This document shows positions 11,199-19,946 of a stretch of DNA of 64,000 nt, piece after piece (the stretch's first letter is position 1; each line of letters starts with the position of its first letter). Both the position numbers and the translations under genes were made by a program. The notes beneath the pieces are model-generated. The model had not been told where the DNA came from, did not search any database, and worked only from the letters and a program-made list of their open reading frames with translations. The stretch comes from Desulfuromonadales bacterium. Its GTDB lineage: Bacteria; Desulfobacterota; Desulfuromonadia; Desulfuromonadales; BM103. The stretch lies in assembly GCA_030145205.1 (NCBI GenBank), contig JAQYVZ010000005.1:62001-126000 (forward strand). The letters run 5' to 3'.

Positions 11199-12539
11199 TT
11201 ATTCCCACGGCTTGATGACGCCGGATTCGAGAGCGGCCCGCTCGACCGCCTCGGCCACCTCCTGATGGAGGCCGGGATGGAGCAGCGATGGGACCAGTTC
11301 GCCCTCTTCCGCCTTGGCCGCAATCACCTTGGCGGCGGCTATTTTCATCTTGTTATTGATGTACTTGGCTCGCACGTTGAGCGCGCCGCGGAAAATTCCG
11401 GGAAAACCAAGGGCGTTGTTGACGCTCTTGCCGTCAGCGGCAAAGGCTGCACCGGCAGCCATGGCATCCTCCGGGGCAATTTCCGGATTGGGGTTGGACA
11501 ACGCGAGAATGACCTGCCCTTTGTTGACCATGGATGGCTTGATCAACCCGGGGCAACCGGTCGTGGCGATGACGATGTTGGACTTCGCCATCACATCATC
11601 CAGGCTCCCGGCAATGCCGCCGCAGGCCGCCAGCCGATCCCCTGCCTCTGGCAGCAGATCGGTGCCAATCACTTGCTTGACCCCGTAGGAGAGCAGCAAT
11701 TTGGAAATCCCCATGCCGGCGGCGCCGAGGCCGATCACACCGATCGCCGATTTGCTGAGCATCACCCCCGAGAACCGGGTTGCGTTCAGTAGCGCGGCCA
11801 ACACCACCACAGCCGTACCATGCTGGTCGTCATGCATCACTGGAATGTCGAGCATGCAGTCCAGCACATCCTCGATCTCGAAGCATTCTGGTGCGGCGAT
11901 GTCTTCAAGCTTGATGGCACCAAAGGTCGGCGCAATATTCCGAACCGTTTCAATGATCACCTTGGGGTCTTTGCTCGGGATCAGAATGGGAATGCCGCTG
12001 ACACCCACCAGGCAGTCGAACAGAGCCGCCTTGCCTTCCATCACCGGCATGCCGGCAACCTCGCCGATATCCCCCAAACCGAGAATCGCCGTACCGTTGG
12101 TAACGATCGCCACCTGGTTGGGGATCGCGGTGTACTTGTAGGCCAGGTCCGGCTGTTTCTGGATGTCGCGGCAAATGCTGGCCACGCCAGGCGTGTAGAT
12201 CTTACGAACCACGCCGATACTGTCAAGCGGCAAGGTACTCTTCATGGCGATCTTACCGCCTTCATGGAGCTGATGCACCAGGTCGATGACATCTTCAACA
12301 ATCACACCGTCCAGTTTGGCCAGGTTGTCGAGGATGCCCTCCATCTGTTCATCGGTATCGACGTAAATGGTCATTTCCCGCACGTTGTGATTCATGCCCA
12401 TGCGGACCAGGCGGATGTCGCCGATATTGCTGCCCGACATCCCGATGGCCGAAGTCAGTTTGCCGAGGTAGCCCGGCTTGTCGAGAAGCATCACCCGCAG
12501 GGTCTTGGCAATCTTGCCGGCGCCTTTTTCAATTTCCAT
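11199..12539 (-). CDS. NAD(P)-dependent malic enzyme with N-terminal ACT domain
   Basis: This 446-residue enzyme decarboxylates malate to pyruvate. Residues 1-85 form an ACT domain (TLRVMLLDKPGYLGKLTSAIG onward), a small-molecule sensing module found in a subset of bacterial malic enzymes. The catalytic part follows: IYTPGVASIC, MEGKAALFD, the metal-site stretch PECFEIEDVLDCMLDIPVMHDDQHGTA, then the nucleotide fold GVIGLGAAGMG and ALSNPNPE. The start is the ATG after GGAGAG; an in-frame extension to 12623 lacks family similarity. It supplies pyruvate that por could convert to acetyl-CoA, or runs in reverse. Confidence 0.93.
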   Translation of the reverse strand: MEIEKGAGKIAKTLRVMLLDKPGYLGKLTSAIGMSGSNIGDIRLVRMGMNHNVREMTIYVDTDEQMEGILDNLAKLDGVIVEDVIDLVHQLHEGGKIAMKSTLPLDSIGVVRKIYTPGVASICRDIQKQPDLAYKYTAIPNQVAIVTNGTAILGLGDIGEVAGMPVMEGKAALFDCLVGVSGIPILIPSKDPKVIIETVRNIAPTFGAIKLEDIAAPECFEIEDVLDCMLDIPVMHDDQHGTAVVVLAALLNATRFSGVMLSKSAIGVIGLGAAGMGISKLLLSYGVKQVIGTDLLPEAGDRLAACGGIAGSLDDVMAKSNIVIATTGCPGLIKPSMVNKGQVILALSNPNPEIAPEDAMAAGAAFAADGKSVNNALGFPGIFRGALNVRAKYINNKMKIAAAKVIAAKAEEGELVPSLLHPGLHQEVAEAVERAALESGVIKPWE

Positions 12540-12582
12540 GAATATTCTCTCCTCAAAACAAAAGAGGGCCAGGCGGCACGTG

Positions 12583-12789
12583 TTAGCCGACCAGCCAATC
12601 GTAGACAAACTTGCCAACGACACCCAGCAGAAGTAGCTCTGCCACGGTCACAATGACGATAACTTTCCAGCCACGCTTTCCCTGGCCCAATTTGTCGGTC
12701 AAAGAATCGGGCAAAAGACCGGAGACGTCGTCGCGCATATTGTCCCAGGCTTCTTTGAAAACGCTGTCCTGCGGCTTTTTCCTGGTCAT
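12583..12789 (-). CDS. Small single-pass membrane protein, unknown
   Basis: This 68-residue protein has a charged N-terminal half (about residues 1-40, mentioning DSVFKEAWDNMRDD) and one hydrophobic helix near the C-terminus (VIVIVTVAELLLLGVVGKFVYDW). The ATG ending at 12789 follows GGAGAG. It is 43 bases upstream of the malic enzyme start in the same direction, so they may be co-transcribed. I do not recognise a family. The pattern suggests a cytoplasmic segment anchored to the inner membrane. Confidence 0.62.
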   Translation of the reverse strand: MTRKKPQDSVFKEAWDNMRDDVSGLLPDSLTDKLGQGKRGWKVIVIVTVAELLLLGVVGKFVYDWLVG

Positions 12790-12979
12790 GGCATTCTCTC
12801 CGGCAGACATTGCCGCAACGAAACCCTGTGCCGGCTGGCTCCGCAAACAAAAAAAGAGCGAAACACGCCTGACGTGTGCACCCTCCGGTTGATTTGACAA
12901 GGAATGATCAAAAACGACAACATCTCGAAATTACGCGCTTGCGGCCGCTCCGTCAAGCAGAAGTCGCAGGGACCAGCGA

Positions 12980-13435
12980 TCACCTGTCGCGGGTACCGGT
13001 CACGCTGAGGAAATTTTCCGTCAGAATCCCGCGCGGCAGAACTTTCTCACCATAGATCACGGTTTCGCCCTCCTTGATGTAAATCTCCACGTCCGGGTTG
13101 CCGCCGGTCTGGGGGAGCTTGACCGCCAGGACCTTGCAATTCTCCGGCAGCCGGTCGAGTGGGGCCTCGGCGTTCATTTGCCGATAGGCGTTCACCAGGC
13201 CGAGCGCGGTCTCCGTTTTGGCTTCGGAAATGCCCTGCACGCCCGCCTTCAAACAGGCCATAAGGTAGTTCTTGGTGTAGTTCTTGGTATTTTTGGCCCG
13301 GCTCAGATGTCCGGCCGTCAACTCCTCATTATCGAATGCCGTATCAATGTCACCGCTTTCGACTGCAGCAATGACATCCACCAGCAGGGCGTCCAGTTCG
13401 GCAGGCTTCCAGTTGTCAGGCGAATGCTGTGTCAT
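12980..13435 (-). CDS. Hypothetical protein, 151 residues
   Basis: I do not recognise this family. The sequence is soluble, acidic in its first third and without signal peptide, membrane helix or cysteine motif. It looks like two parts: a helical N-terminal half with SRAKNTKNYTKNYLMACLKA, and a beta-rich C-terminal half (CKVLAVKLPQ, DVEIYIKEGETVIYGEKVLP). Codon use resembles the neighbours and there is no long competing frame. It is 60 bases upstream of ybaK's stop region, same strand order. Confidence 0.6.
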   Translation of the reverse strand: MTQHSPDNWKPAELDALLVDVIAAVESGDIDTAFDNEELTAGHLSRAKNTKNYTKNYLMACLKAGVQGISEAKTETALGLVNAYRQMNAEAPLDRLPENCKVLAVKLPQTGGNPDVEIYIKEGETVIYGEKVLPRGILTENFLSVTGTRDR

Positions 13436-13496
13436 GGGTGAATTGTATCAAGAAGAGTGTAAACCGCAAAGCTTCTCCGTCCGATCAGGTCACAGG

Positions 13497-13991
13497 TCAT
13501 GGGACAATGCCGGGGCCGGCCGGCTCTTCGGCCTGCATCACATCGACAACCCGCGCTTGCGTAATGGCCTGCAGCTGCGCGAAAGTGATCGGCACGCCGG
13601 AAGCATCATTGCCGGCGGCCGGATAGATGGTCTCGTACTGCGACAGGCCCTGGTCGATCAGCACCTCGACATCGTCAAGACCGAAGGGACAAACACCGCC
13701 CGGCTTGAAGCCGGTGATCTGCGCGGTTTCTTCGCCCTGCGCCATCCGCACCCTGCTGCCGATCGCCTGGCGGGCCTTCTTGCTGCAAATCCGCTTGTCG
13801 CCGGGGCAAAGCACTAGATAAAACTGGCCGGTCTTGGCCTTGAGCAACATTGATTTGGCAATCTGACCAACCGCAACGCCGATCCGCCGAGCGGCATCGA
13901 CCGATGTCGGCGTACTGCCCGGTTCGAACTCAAGCGCGGTCAAATGGTAGGTGTCGAGAACCTTGCGGACTTTTTCGGGAACCATCATCAT
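13497..13991 (-). CDS. ybaK: YbaK/EbsC-type aminoacyl-tRNA deacylase
   Basis: This 164-residue protein has the YbaK/ProX fold. Motifs are TPTSVDAARRIGVAVGQIAKSM, FYLVLCPGDKRICSKKARQAIG and the substrate-loop GGVCPFGL near residue 98. Family members hydrolyse mischarged tRNAs such as Cys-tRNA-Pro. Three ATG codons stand in tandem at the start, so the exact first residue is uncertain. It is likely monocistronic; the 195 bases upstream are shared with the divergent sucC promoter. Confidence 0.9.
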   Translation of the reverse strand: MMMVPEKVRKVLDTYHLTALEFEPGSTPTSVDAARRIGVAVGQIAKSMLLKAKTGQFYLVLCPGDKRICSKKARQAIGSRVRMAQGEETAQITGFKPGGVCPFGLDDVEVLIDQGLSQYETIYPAAGNDASGVPITFAQLQAITQARVVDVMQAEEPAGPGIVP

Positions 13992-14111
13992 CTCGTTTCA
14001 TCAAAGGGGCCGCGGACACTGTAGCGGATGACTAATCAGGAATCAAGCCGCGTCCAGACCCGTGTTTTTTAGTCTCTGTAAAAAAATACAGCCGCACTGA
14101 ACGACTTAGGG

Positions 14112-14140
14112 TTGCTTAATACATTTGAGGGGCGTATAAA
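14112..14140 (+). promoter_or_regulatory. Sigma70-type promoter for sucCD
   Basis: TTGCTT (14112-14117) is followed after 17 bases by TATAAA (14135-14140), about 46 bases before the sucC ATG. A clear AAGGAG ribosome site follows at about 14170. Confidence 0.6.
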
Positions 14141-14186
14141 TAATCAAACAACGTTCCAGAAAACATGAACAAGGAGAAAACAACCC

Positions 14187-15422
14187 ATGTATCTGCATGA
14201 ATTCCAAGCCAAAGGACTGCTCCGGCAGTACGGTGTTCCGGTGCCGGACGGTGGTGTCGCCTCCGTGGCCAGCGATGCACTCCGAGTCGCAAAGGAACTG
14301 AAAGGTGACGCCTGGGTGCTCAAGGTCCAGGTCCATGCGGGCGGCCGTGGCAAAGCGGGCGGCGTCAAGGTGGTCAACGCTTTCAGCGAGGTGTATGACG
14401 AAGCCACCCGAATGATCGGCATGAAGATTGTCACCAAGCAGACCGGCCCGGAGGGCAAGATCGCCCGCCGGATCTTGGTGGAGAAGGCGACCGATATCCA
14501 GAAAGAGATCTATCTCAGTTTCCTGGTCGATCGCGACTCCGAACAGTGCATGATCATAGCCAGCGCAGAGGGCGGCGTCGAGATCGAGGAGGTTGCCAAG
14601 GAGAACCCGGCTGCGGTGGTCAAGGAGAACATCAACCCGGTGACCGGCATGGGCCTTTTCCTCGGCCGGAAGATCGCCAAACGGATCGGACTCGACTCCA
14701 GCCTGCTGAACAAATTCGCCGAGGTGGCCAACAAACTCTACCAGTGCTTTGTCGACCATGACGGCATGATGCTGGAAATCAACCCACTGGTCGTGACCGG
14801 CGACGGCGAGATCCTCTGCCTCGACGCCAAGATGACCGTCGACGAGAACGCTCTCTACCGTCACCCGAAAATCGCGGAGATGAAAGACTACGGCGAGCTC
14901 GAACCGCAAGAAGTACGCGCCTCGATCTTCGACCTGTCTTATGTGAGCATGGAGGGCAACATCGGCTGTATGGTCAACGGTGCCGGCCTGGCTATGGCGA
15001 CCATGGACATCATTAAATCGTTCGGCGGCGAACCGGCTAACTTCCTTGATGTCGGTGGCGGTGCGGATGTCAACAAGGTGCGCGAAGCCTTCAAGATCAT
15101 CCTGACCGATCCAAAAGTTAAGGTCATCTTCGTCAATATCTTCGGCGGCATCGTTCGTTGCGACCTAATCGCCCAAGGGGTCCTGACCGCGTCGGAGGAG
15201 GTGCCGAGCGACCGTCATATCGTGGTGCGCCTCGACGGCACCAACGTGGAAGAGGGCCGGCGCATCCTGGAAGAGGGCGCCGCCAAATCGGGCCTGAACA
15301 TCGTGACCGGAGAGACCATGGCGGATGCGGCCAAAAAAGCGGTCCAACTGGCGGCCGGTAATATTGAACAGAAGGAGGAGAAGCCCTCCACCAAGGCAGC
15401 AGACAAGGGGGGTGCAAAATGA
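14187..15422 (+). CDS. sucC: Succinyl-CoA synthetase beta subunit
   Basis: This 411-residue ATP-grasp subunit forms succinyl-CoA with SucD in the citric acid cycle. It starts [20 protein letters not shown], has the nucleotide-binding [16 protein letters not shown], the metal and grasp residues around LEINPLVV, and the C-terminal [14 protein letters not shown] and [16 protein letters not shown] lysine-rich tail of about 20 residues extends past the usual end. Its TGA overlaps the sucD ATG by four bases (ATGA), so the two are translationally coupled. Confidence 0.96.
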   Translation: MYLHEFQAKGLLRQYGVPVPDGGVASVASDALRVAKELKGDAWVLKVQVHAGGRGKAGGVKVVNAFSEVYDEATRMIGMKIVTKQTGPEGKIARRILVEKATDIQKEIYLSFLVDRDSEQCMIIASAEGGVEIEEVAKENPAAVVKENINPVTGMGLFLGRKIAKRIGLDSSLLNKFAEVANKLYQCFVDHDGMMLEINPLVVTGDGEILCLDAKMTVDENALYRHPKIAEMKDYGELEPQEVRASIFDLSYVSMEGNIGCMVNGAGLAMATMDIIKSFGGEPANFLDVGGGADVNKVREAFKIILTDPKVKVIFVNIFGGIVRCDLIAQGVLTASEEVPSDRHIVVRLDGTNVEEGRRILEEGAAKSGLNIVTGETMADAAKKAVQLAAGNIEQKEEKPSTKAADKGGAK

Positions 15423-16297
15423 GCATACTTGTCAATAATAGGACGAAAGTCGTCGTCCAGGGCCTGACCGGTTCCCAGGGAAAATTTCACGCCCAGAAAA
15501 TGAAAGATTACGGCACCAACATCGTCGCCGGTGTCGTGCCGGGCCGCGGCAACACCGAGGTCGACGGCACCCCGGTATTTGACACCGTTGAAGAAGCGAT
15601 CCGTAACACCGGCGCCAACGCTTCCATCGTGTATGTGCCACCGGCCTATGCTGCAGACGCCATTATGGAGTCGGTTGACGCCAACCTTGACCTGTGTGTC
15701 TGCATCACCGAAGGCATTCCGGTCAAGGATATGATCCAGGTGAAGCGGCTGATGAAAACCAGCTCATCGCGCACCATGCTGATCGGGCCGAACTGTCCAG
15801 GTGTGATCACCCCGGGCGAATGCAAGATGGGCATCATGCCGGGCGAGATCCACTCCCCCGGCACCGTCGGCATCATCTCCAAGTCGGGAACGCTCACCTA
15901 CGAGGCGGTCAAGCAGGTCGGCGCTTTCGGTTTTGGCCAGTCTACCTGCATCGGCATCGGCGGCGACCCGATCATCGGCCTGAAATATATCGACCTGCTG
16001 GAAATGTTCCAGTTCGATGCCCAGACGGAGTGCGTCGTGCTGATCGGCGAAATCGGCGGCCAGGCGGAAGTCAAGGCGGGTGAGTGGATCAAGCAGAACT
16101 TCAACAAGCCGGTGGTCAGCTTCATTGCCGGCCAGACCGCCCCCAAGGGGAAGCGGATGGGGCATGCCGGCGCCATCGTCTCCGGTGGCGACGATACCGC
16201 GGCAGCCAAAATGAAGGCACTGGAAGAATGCGGCGTGTACGTGGTGCAGTCTCCCGACGACATCGGCAAAAAGGTCGCTGAGGTGCTGGGGAAATAA
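15419..16297 (+). CDS. sucD: Succinyl-CoA synthetase alpha subunit
   Basis: This 292-residue subunit binds CoA and carries the phosphohistidine. The CoA-binding opening [14 protein letters not shown], the [20 protein letters not shown] loop, [13 protein letters not shown], and the active-site histidine in [10 protein letters not shown] (about residue 248) are all present. The start overlaps the sucC stop. A terminator follows at 16319-16353, closing the two-gene operon. Confidence 0.97.
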   Translation: MSILVNNRTKVVVQGLTGSQGKFHAQKMKDYGTNIVAGVVPGRGNTEVDGTPVFDTVEEAIRNTGANASIVYVPPAYAADAIMESVDANLDLCVCITEGIPVKDMIQVKRLMKTSSSRTMLIGPNCPGVITPGECKMGIMPGEIHSPGTVGIISKSGTLTYEAVKQVGAFGFGQSTCIGIGGDPIIGLKYIDLLEMFQFDAQTECVVLIGEIGGQAEVKAGEWIKQNFNKPVVSFIAGQTAPKGKRMGHAGAIVSGGDDTAAAKMKALEECGVYVVQSPDDIGKKVAEVLGK

Positions 16298-16318
16298 GTC
16301 CTCTTCTTGAACATTTTT

Positions 16319-16353
16319 TGGGCCGGTGGAGCAGACTCCGCCGGCCCGTTTTT
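16319..16353 (+). terminator. Rho-independent terminator after sucCD
   Basis: GGGCCGG-TGGAG pairs with CTCCGCCGGCCC around a four-base loop, followed by GTTTTTA. Confidence 0.88.
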
Positions 16354-16498
16354 ATTGCCCTGGAAACGCCTTGCGACCGGTCCATTGCAAAGGCCCTCTT
16401 TGCTCTGACCTGACAGCATACGGTCGCGTTTGCGGTTCAAACCCGATTGCCCCTATGTTATTCTGTGGTTGCAGCTCTTTCAAGCTCCGGGGAGGACG

Positions 16499-18232
16499 AT
16501 GAGTTTCGGTTATCTGCTTCAGGCAATTGCAGTCATCGGTTTCGGCGCACTGTTCGGTGGACGTCTGGCCGCGCGTTTTCATATTCCGCGCGTGACTGGC
16601 TATCTACTGGTCGGCCTGCTGACCGGGCCCTCTTTTGCCAAACTGATCGGCATCGCCCCCTTGCTGCCGCTGCCGGCCCTGCATGATCTGCGCTACCTCA
16701 GCGATCTTGCCCTCGGCCTGATCCTGATGAACATCGGCGGCCTGATCCAACTCAACCACCTGCGCCGCTGGCGCAACCGGATTCTGATTTTCTCCGCCAG
16801 CGAAATCGGTTTGACCTTTCTGCTGGTCCTACTGGCGACTTCCCTGGTCAACTTTCTGATCCTGCACCAGGTCATCGGTGAATTCAACGTGGCCTCCACC
16901 TCCCTGCGCTTCGGACTGTTCCTCGGCATGATCGCTGTAGCAACAGCCCCCGCCGCCACCCTGATGGTCATCCGTGAATGTGAGGCAGATGGCCCGGTGA
17001 CCGAGCTCGTGCTCACCCTGGTCGGCTTCAACAACCTGGTTTCGGTTCTCGGCTTCACGCTGCTGGCGCACTTCACCATCTTGCCCGATCCGAGCGCCAG
17101 CATCCTGCTGCTGCGTATGTGCGGCCCGGTCCTGCTGGGCGGGCTCCTCGGTTTTGCCCTGTCCCTCTGGGCGCAACGCCTTGAGCTGACCAGCGAACAC
17201 AAGGTCCTGTTGATTGGCGGAGTCGCTGCCCTGATCGCTGTTTGTCGCGCCCTGTCGATCGATTTTTTGCTGGCCAGCCTTATTTTTGGACTGGTCTTCG
17301 CCAACAGCACCCCAACCTGGCACCGTCTGAGCACGAGCCTGCGCCAGGTCGATTACCTACTCTACATCGCTTTTTTCGTGATTGCCGGAGCCAATCTGCA
17401 CCTTGAAACCCTGGCCCATATCGGCCTGCTCGGTGTCGCTTACGTGCTGGCACGGACCCTCGGTAAATGGCTCGGCGCGACCCTCGGCGCATGCTGGGGA
17501 GGATTTGGTGAGCGAGAAAGGGCGTTTGTCGGTCTGACCCTGCTGGCCCAAGCGGGCGTGGCCATCGGCCTTGCGGCCTCGCTGGCCCAGGCGTGGCCGG
17601 TTGGCGGCAAGATGTTGGAAACGGTGGTGCTCGGTTCGGTGGTCATCTTCGAGCTGATCGGTCCGCTGGCCGTCCGCCAGGGGTTGGTACGTGCCGGGGA
17701 AGTGCCGATTCTGTCGCTGCTGCAAAAACGCGCCCCGGTTGGCACCATCGAGGGTCTGCACAGTGTCGTGCATCATTTTCGACAGTCTCTCGGTCTGCCG
17801 GCAGGCCACAACATGCGTGATCCGGGCGACATCCTGGTGCAGCACATCATGCGCCAGAACGTGGAAACCGTTCAGGCCAGCATGCCCTTCAACGAACTGC
17901 TCAAGTTCATCGCCCACAGCCGCTATGATCGTTTTCCCGTCGTCGATGACCAGGGTCACTTCCTCGGCATGATTGATTACACCGAGATCCGGAATCTGCT
18001 GTTCGAGCCGACGCTGGCTCCACTGGTGGTTGCCGGCGACCTGGTAACCAGTGTCCAAAAAGCCTTGACCCCCGATCAACCGCTGCGGGCTGCCCTGAAA
18101 ACCTTGCAGTTACATCGCAACATCAGCTACTTTCCGGTCGTGGATGAAGAGGACTCAACCATTCTGCGTGGTATCCTCAGCCAGAATGACGTGTTTGCCG
18201 CCTTCCGGAATCTGTCAGAGCAGGTCGACTAA
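16499..18232 (+). CDS. CPA2-family cation/proton antiporter with C-terminal CBS pair
   Basis: This 577-residue inner-membrane transporter has about 12 hydrophobic helices. It opens like KefB/GerN-type exchangers (GFGALFGGRLAARFHIPRVTGYLLVGLLTGP) and has the LASLIFGLVFAN and LLAQAGVAIGLAASLAQ segments. Two CBS domains follow at about residues 440-500 and 505-570 (DILVQHIMRQNVETVQ, RFPVVDDQGHFLGMIDYTE, YFPVVDEEDSTILRGILSQ), which usually bind adenine nucleotides and gate transport. The ATG follows GGGGAGGA; a longer in-frame extension is not supported. The ion (K+ or Na+) cannot be told. Confidence 0.88.
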   Translation: MSFGYLLQAIAVIGFGALFGGRLAARFHIPRVTGYLLVGLLTGPSFAKLIGIAPLLPLPALHDLRYLSDLALGLILMNIGGLIQLNHLRRWRNRILIFSASEIGLTFLLVLLATSLVNFLILHQVIGEFNVASTSLRFGLFLGMIAVATAPAATLMVIRECEADGPVTELVLTLVGFNNLVSVLGFTLLAHFTILPDPSASILLLRMCGPVLLGGLLGFALSLWAQRLELTSEHKVLLIGGVAALIAVCRALSIDFLLASLIFGLVFANSTPTWHRLSTSLRQVDYLLYIAFFVIAGANLHLETLAHIGLLGVAYVLARTLGKWLGATLGACWGGFGERERAFVGLTLLAQAGVAIGLAASLAQAWPVGGKMLETVVLGSVVIFELIGPLAVRQGLVRAGEVPILSLLQKRAPVGTIEGLHSVVHHFRQSLGLPAGHNMRDPGDILVQHIMRQNVETVQASMPFNELLKFIAHSRYDRFPVVDDQGHFLGMIDYTEIRNLLFEPTLAPLVVAGDLVTSVQKALTPDQPLRAALKTLQLHRNISYFPVVDEEDSTILRGILSQNDVFAAFRNLSEQVD

Positions 18233-18260
18233 CGGAGCGGCGCCCCCTGTCGCAGAATCA

Positions 18261-18288
18261 AAAAGGGCGACCCTGTGGTCGCCCTTTT
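18261..18288. terminator. Bidirectional Rho-independent terminator
   Basis: AAAAGGGCGAC and GTCGCCCTTTT form an 11-base-pair hairpin with T runs on both strands, between the convergent antiporter and cpoB genes. Confidence 0.87.
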
Positions 18289-18309
18289 CCGTTCAACTCG
18301 TCGGCAAGT

Positions 18310-19179
18310 TCAATTGCCCCACTCCTTGAGAATTCCAGCCGCTTTTTTCGCCTCTTGAGAAGCGGGAAACCGTTCCACGGTGCGTTGCAGCAGCAAGCGG
18401 GCACTGGCCCGATCGCCAAGGGTGTCAAAGGCGAGGCCCTGTTTGAGCAGGGCCGCGGCCACCTTGGGATGGTCACCGTATTTCTGGATCACGTCTTCAA
18501 ACTGCAGGATCGCTTTTTCGTAGTTTTTCTCGGCGTAGTAAGCTTCGCCGACCCAGTAGGCCGCGTTGATTGCCAGCGGATCTTCCGGGTAGCGCTTCAG
18601 AAAAGAAATCATCAGCTCACGCCCTTCGGCAAATCGCTGATCTTCCCGCAGCACCTTGAGCGCGCGCTCATACAAACCAGCCGGTGTTTCCGCAACCGGT
18701 GTGGGCGTCACTGCCGGGGCAGAGTTTGCCGACGTGACCGGAACCGCGGTCACCGCCGGAGCGGGCACGCCGCCTCCCGGAGAGACCGCTATCGGTGCTT
18801 CTCCCCGCTCCAGACGTGCCAACCGCTGGTCAAGGTCGGCAAGCTGCAGCATCAGGTCATCGCGCAGCAGGAGCATTTCCTGGCGGACTTCGTCCCGTCC
18901 GCGCACCAGGTCATCACTGTTACCCTGCAAACTCTGAACATCCACCCGCAGACCGTCAAGCCCAGCCTGGAAATCAGCCTGATTGCGGGCTAGGGTTTCC
19001 AGCCGTTCGCGTGCGCTGCCGGCCTGGTCACTCGTCAGTTCCTGCAAGGCCCGGTCAGAGGTATCGACGCGCCGCTGCAGCTCCATCACTTTGCGCTGGA
19101 TCGCCAGGTCCTGCTCGGTCACCACACAGCCACTCACCAGCAGGGCGAGCAAAACGGCCAGGATAGGTCGCACAGCCAT
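18310..19179 (-). CDS. cpoB: Tol-Pal-associated TPR protein CpoB (YbgF), lipoprotein form
   Basis: This 289-residue protein has a signal with lipobox LLVSGC (Cys about residue 18), a coiled coil at about 25-125 with heptads (RRVDTSDRALQELTS, LLLRDDLMLQLADLDQRLARLE), a proline/alanine linker, then three TPR units at about 168-285 (GLYERALKVLREDQRFAEG, AAYWVGEAYYAEKNYEKAI, VAAALLKQGLAFDTLGDRASA). CpoB coordinates the Tol machine with peptidoglycan synthesis at division. The E. coli protein is soluble, so the lipobox is a difference. It follows pal, but a terminator lies between (19191-19225). Confidence 0.9.
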   Translation of the reverse strand: MAVRPILAVLLALLVSGCVVTEQDLAIQRKVMELQRRVDTSDRALQELTSDQAGSARERLETLARNQADFQAGLDGLRVDVQSLQGNSDDLVRGRDEVRQEMLLLRDDLMLQLADLDQRLARLERGEAPIAVSPGGGVPAPAVTAVPVTSANSAPAVTPTPVAETPAGLYERALKVLREDQRFAEGRELMISFLKRYPEDPLAINAAYWVGEAYYAEKNYEKAILQFEDVIQKYGDHPKVAAALLKQGLAFDTLGDRASARLLLQRTVERFPASQEAKKAAGILKEWGN

Positions 19180-19190
19180 CTCCTTACTTC

Positions 19191-19225
19191 AAAAAAAGGG
19201 ACCGCACCCACACGGGAGCGGTCCC
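19191..19225 (-). terminator. Terminator or attenuator between pal and cpoB
   Basis: Minus-strand AGGGACCGC and GCGGTCCCT form a nine-base-pair stem followed by seven T. It sits after the pal stop and overlaps the run-up to the cpoB ribosome site, so it would limit read-through into cpoB. Confidence 0.8.
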
Positions 19226-19242
19226 TGAGTCTCAACGAATGA

Positions 19243-19785
19243 TTAACGGATCGCCTTGAATTCCGCCCGACGATTCTGGGCCCAGCCTTGTTCGTCCGAC
19301 TGAGCGACCAGCGGCTTTTCTTCACCGTAGGAGATCAATGACAGGCGGCTGGCGCTCACGCCCAGCGAAACCAGGTATTGCTGCGCGGCGGCGGCACGAC
19401 GCTCACCGAGTGCCAGGTTGTATTCATCAGAGCCACGATCATCACAATGGCCTTCGATCACAACTTTGACACCGCTGTTTTCCTGCAGGTAAGCCGCGTT
19501 CTGCTTCAGGACAACCCGGGCTGCGTTGGTCAGGGTAAACTGGTCAAAATCAAAATTGATCCGCTGGAGACCTTTCACTGCGACATGGTCCGAGACGCCA
19601 CTGCTACTCATCGAGCTACCATCCACACCCTTGACATCCGGCTGCTGGCTGACGTCAGTAGCGGCAACCTGACCCTGGCCGTCAGCGGTTGATGCTGAAG
19701 GAGGAGGCGTGGTCGCACAGGCCGCGAGCAGGCTGGTCAAGGCCAGAACCATCAGGGAATACTGCAAGGTACGCCAGATCTTCAT
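19243..19785 (-). CDS. pal: Peptidoglycan-associated lipoprotein Pal
   Basis: This 180-residue outer-membrane lipoprotein has lipobox LLAAC (Cys about residue 23), a flexible linker to about residue 65, and an OmpA-type domain that binds diaminopimelate in peptidoglycan (INFDFDQFTLTNAARVVL, VVIEGHCDDRGSDEYNLALGERRA, QNRRAEFKA). It is the outer-membrane end of the Tol-Pal complex. It has its own promoter at 19865-19893, as expected where Pal is needed in excess of the other Tol proteins. Confidence 0.97.
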   Translation of the reverse strand: MKIWRTLQYSLMVLALTSLLAACATTPPPSASTADGQGQVAATDVSQQPDVKGVDGSSMSSSGVSDHVAVKGLQRINFDFDQFTLTNAARVVLKQNAAYLQENSGVKVVIEGHCDDRGSDEYNLALGERRAAAAQQYLVSLGVSASRLSLISYGEEKPLVAQSDEQGWAQNRRAEFKAIR

Positions 19786-19864
19786 GTCATTTACTCCTTA
19801 ATGAAATCACATTTGAGTTCGTCTTACCTGCGGCCGGGACCTTCTCCCGTCCGCAGAAGCACGT

Positions 19865-19893
19865 ATTGTAGCGGTTTCTCATACAAAAAACAA
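19865..19893 (-). promoter_or_regulatory. Sigma70-type promoter for pal
   Basis: On the minus strand TTGTTT (19893-19888) and TACAAT (19870-19865) are separated by 17 bases, in the 160-base gap between tolB and pal. Confidence 0.58.
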
Positions 19894-19946
19894 CGTTGCC
19901 CCGTGCTTTTCGAGATATTGCCCGATTCGCCTCTGCTGGAGGCTGC

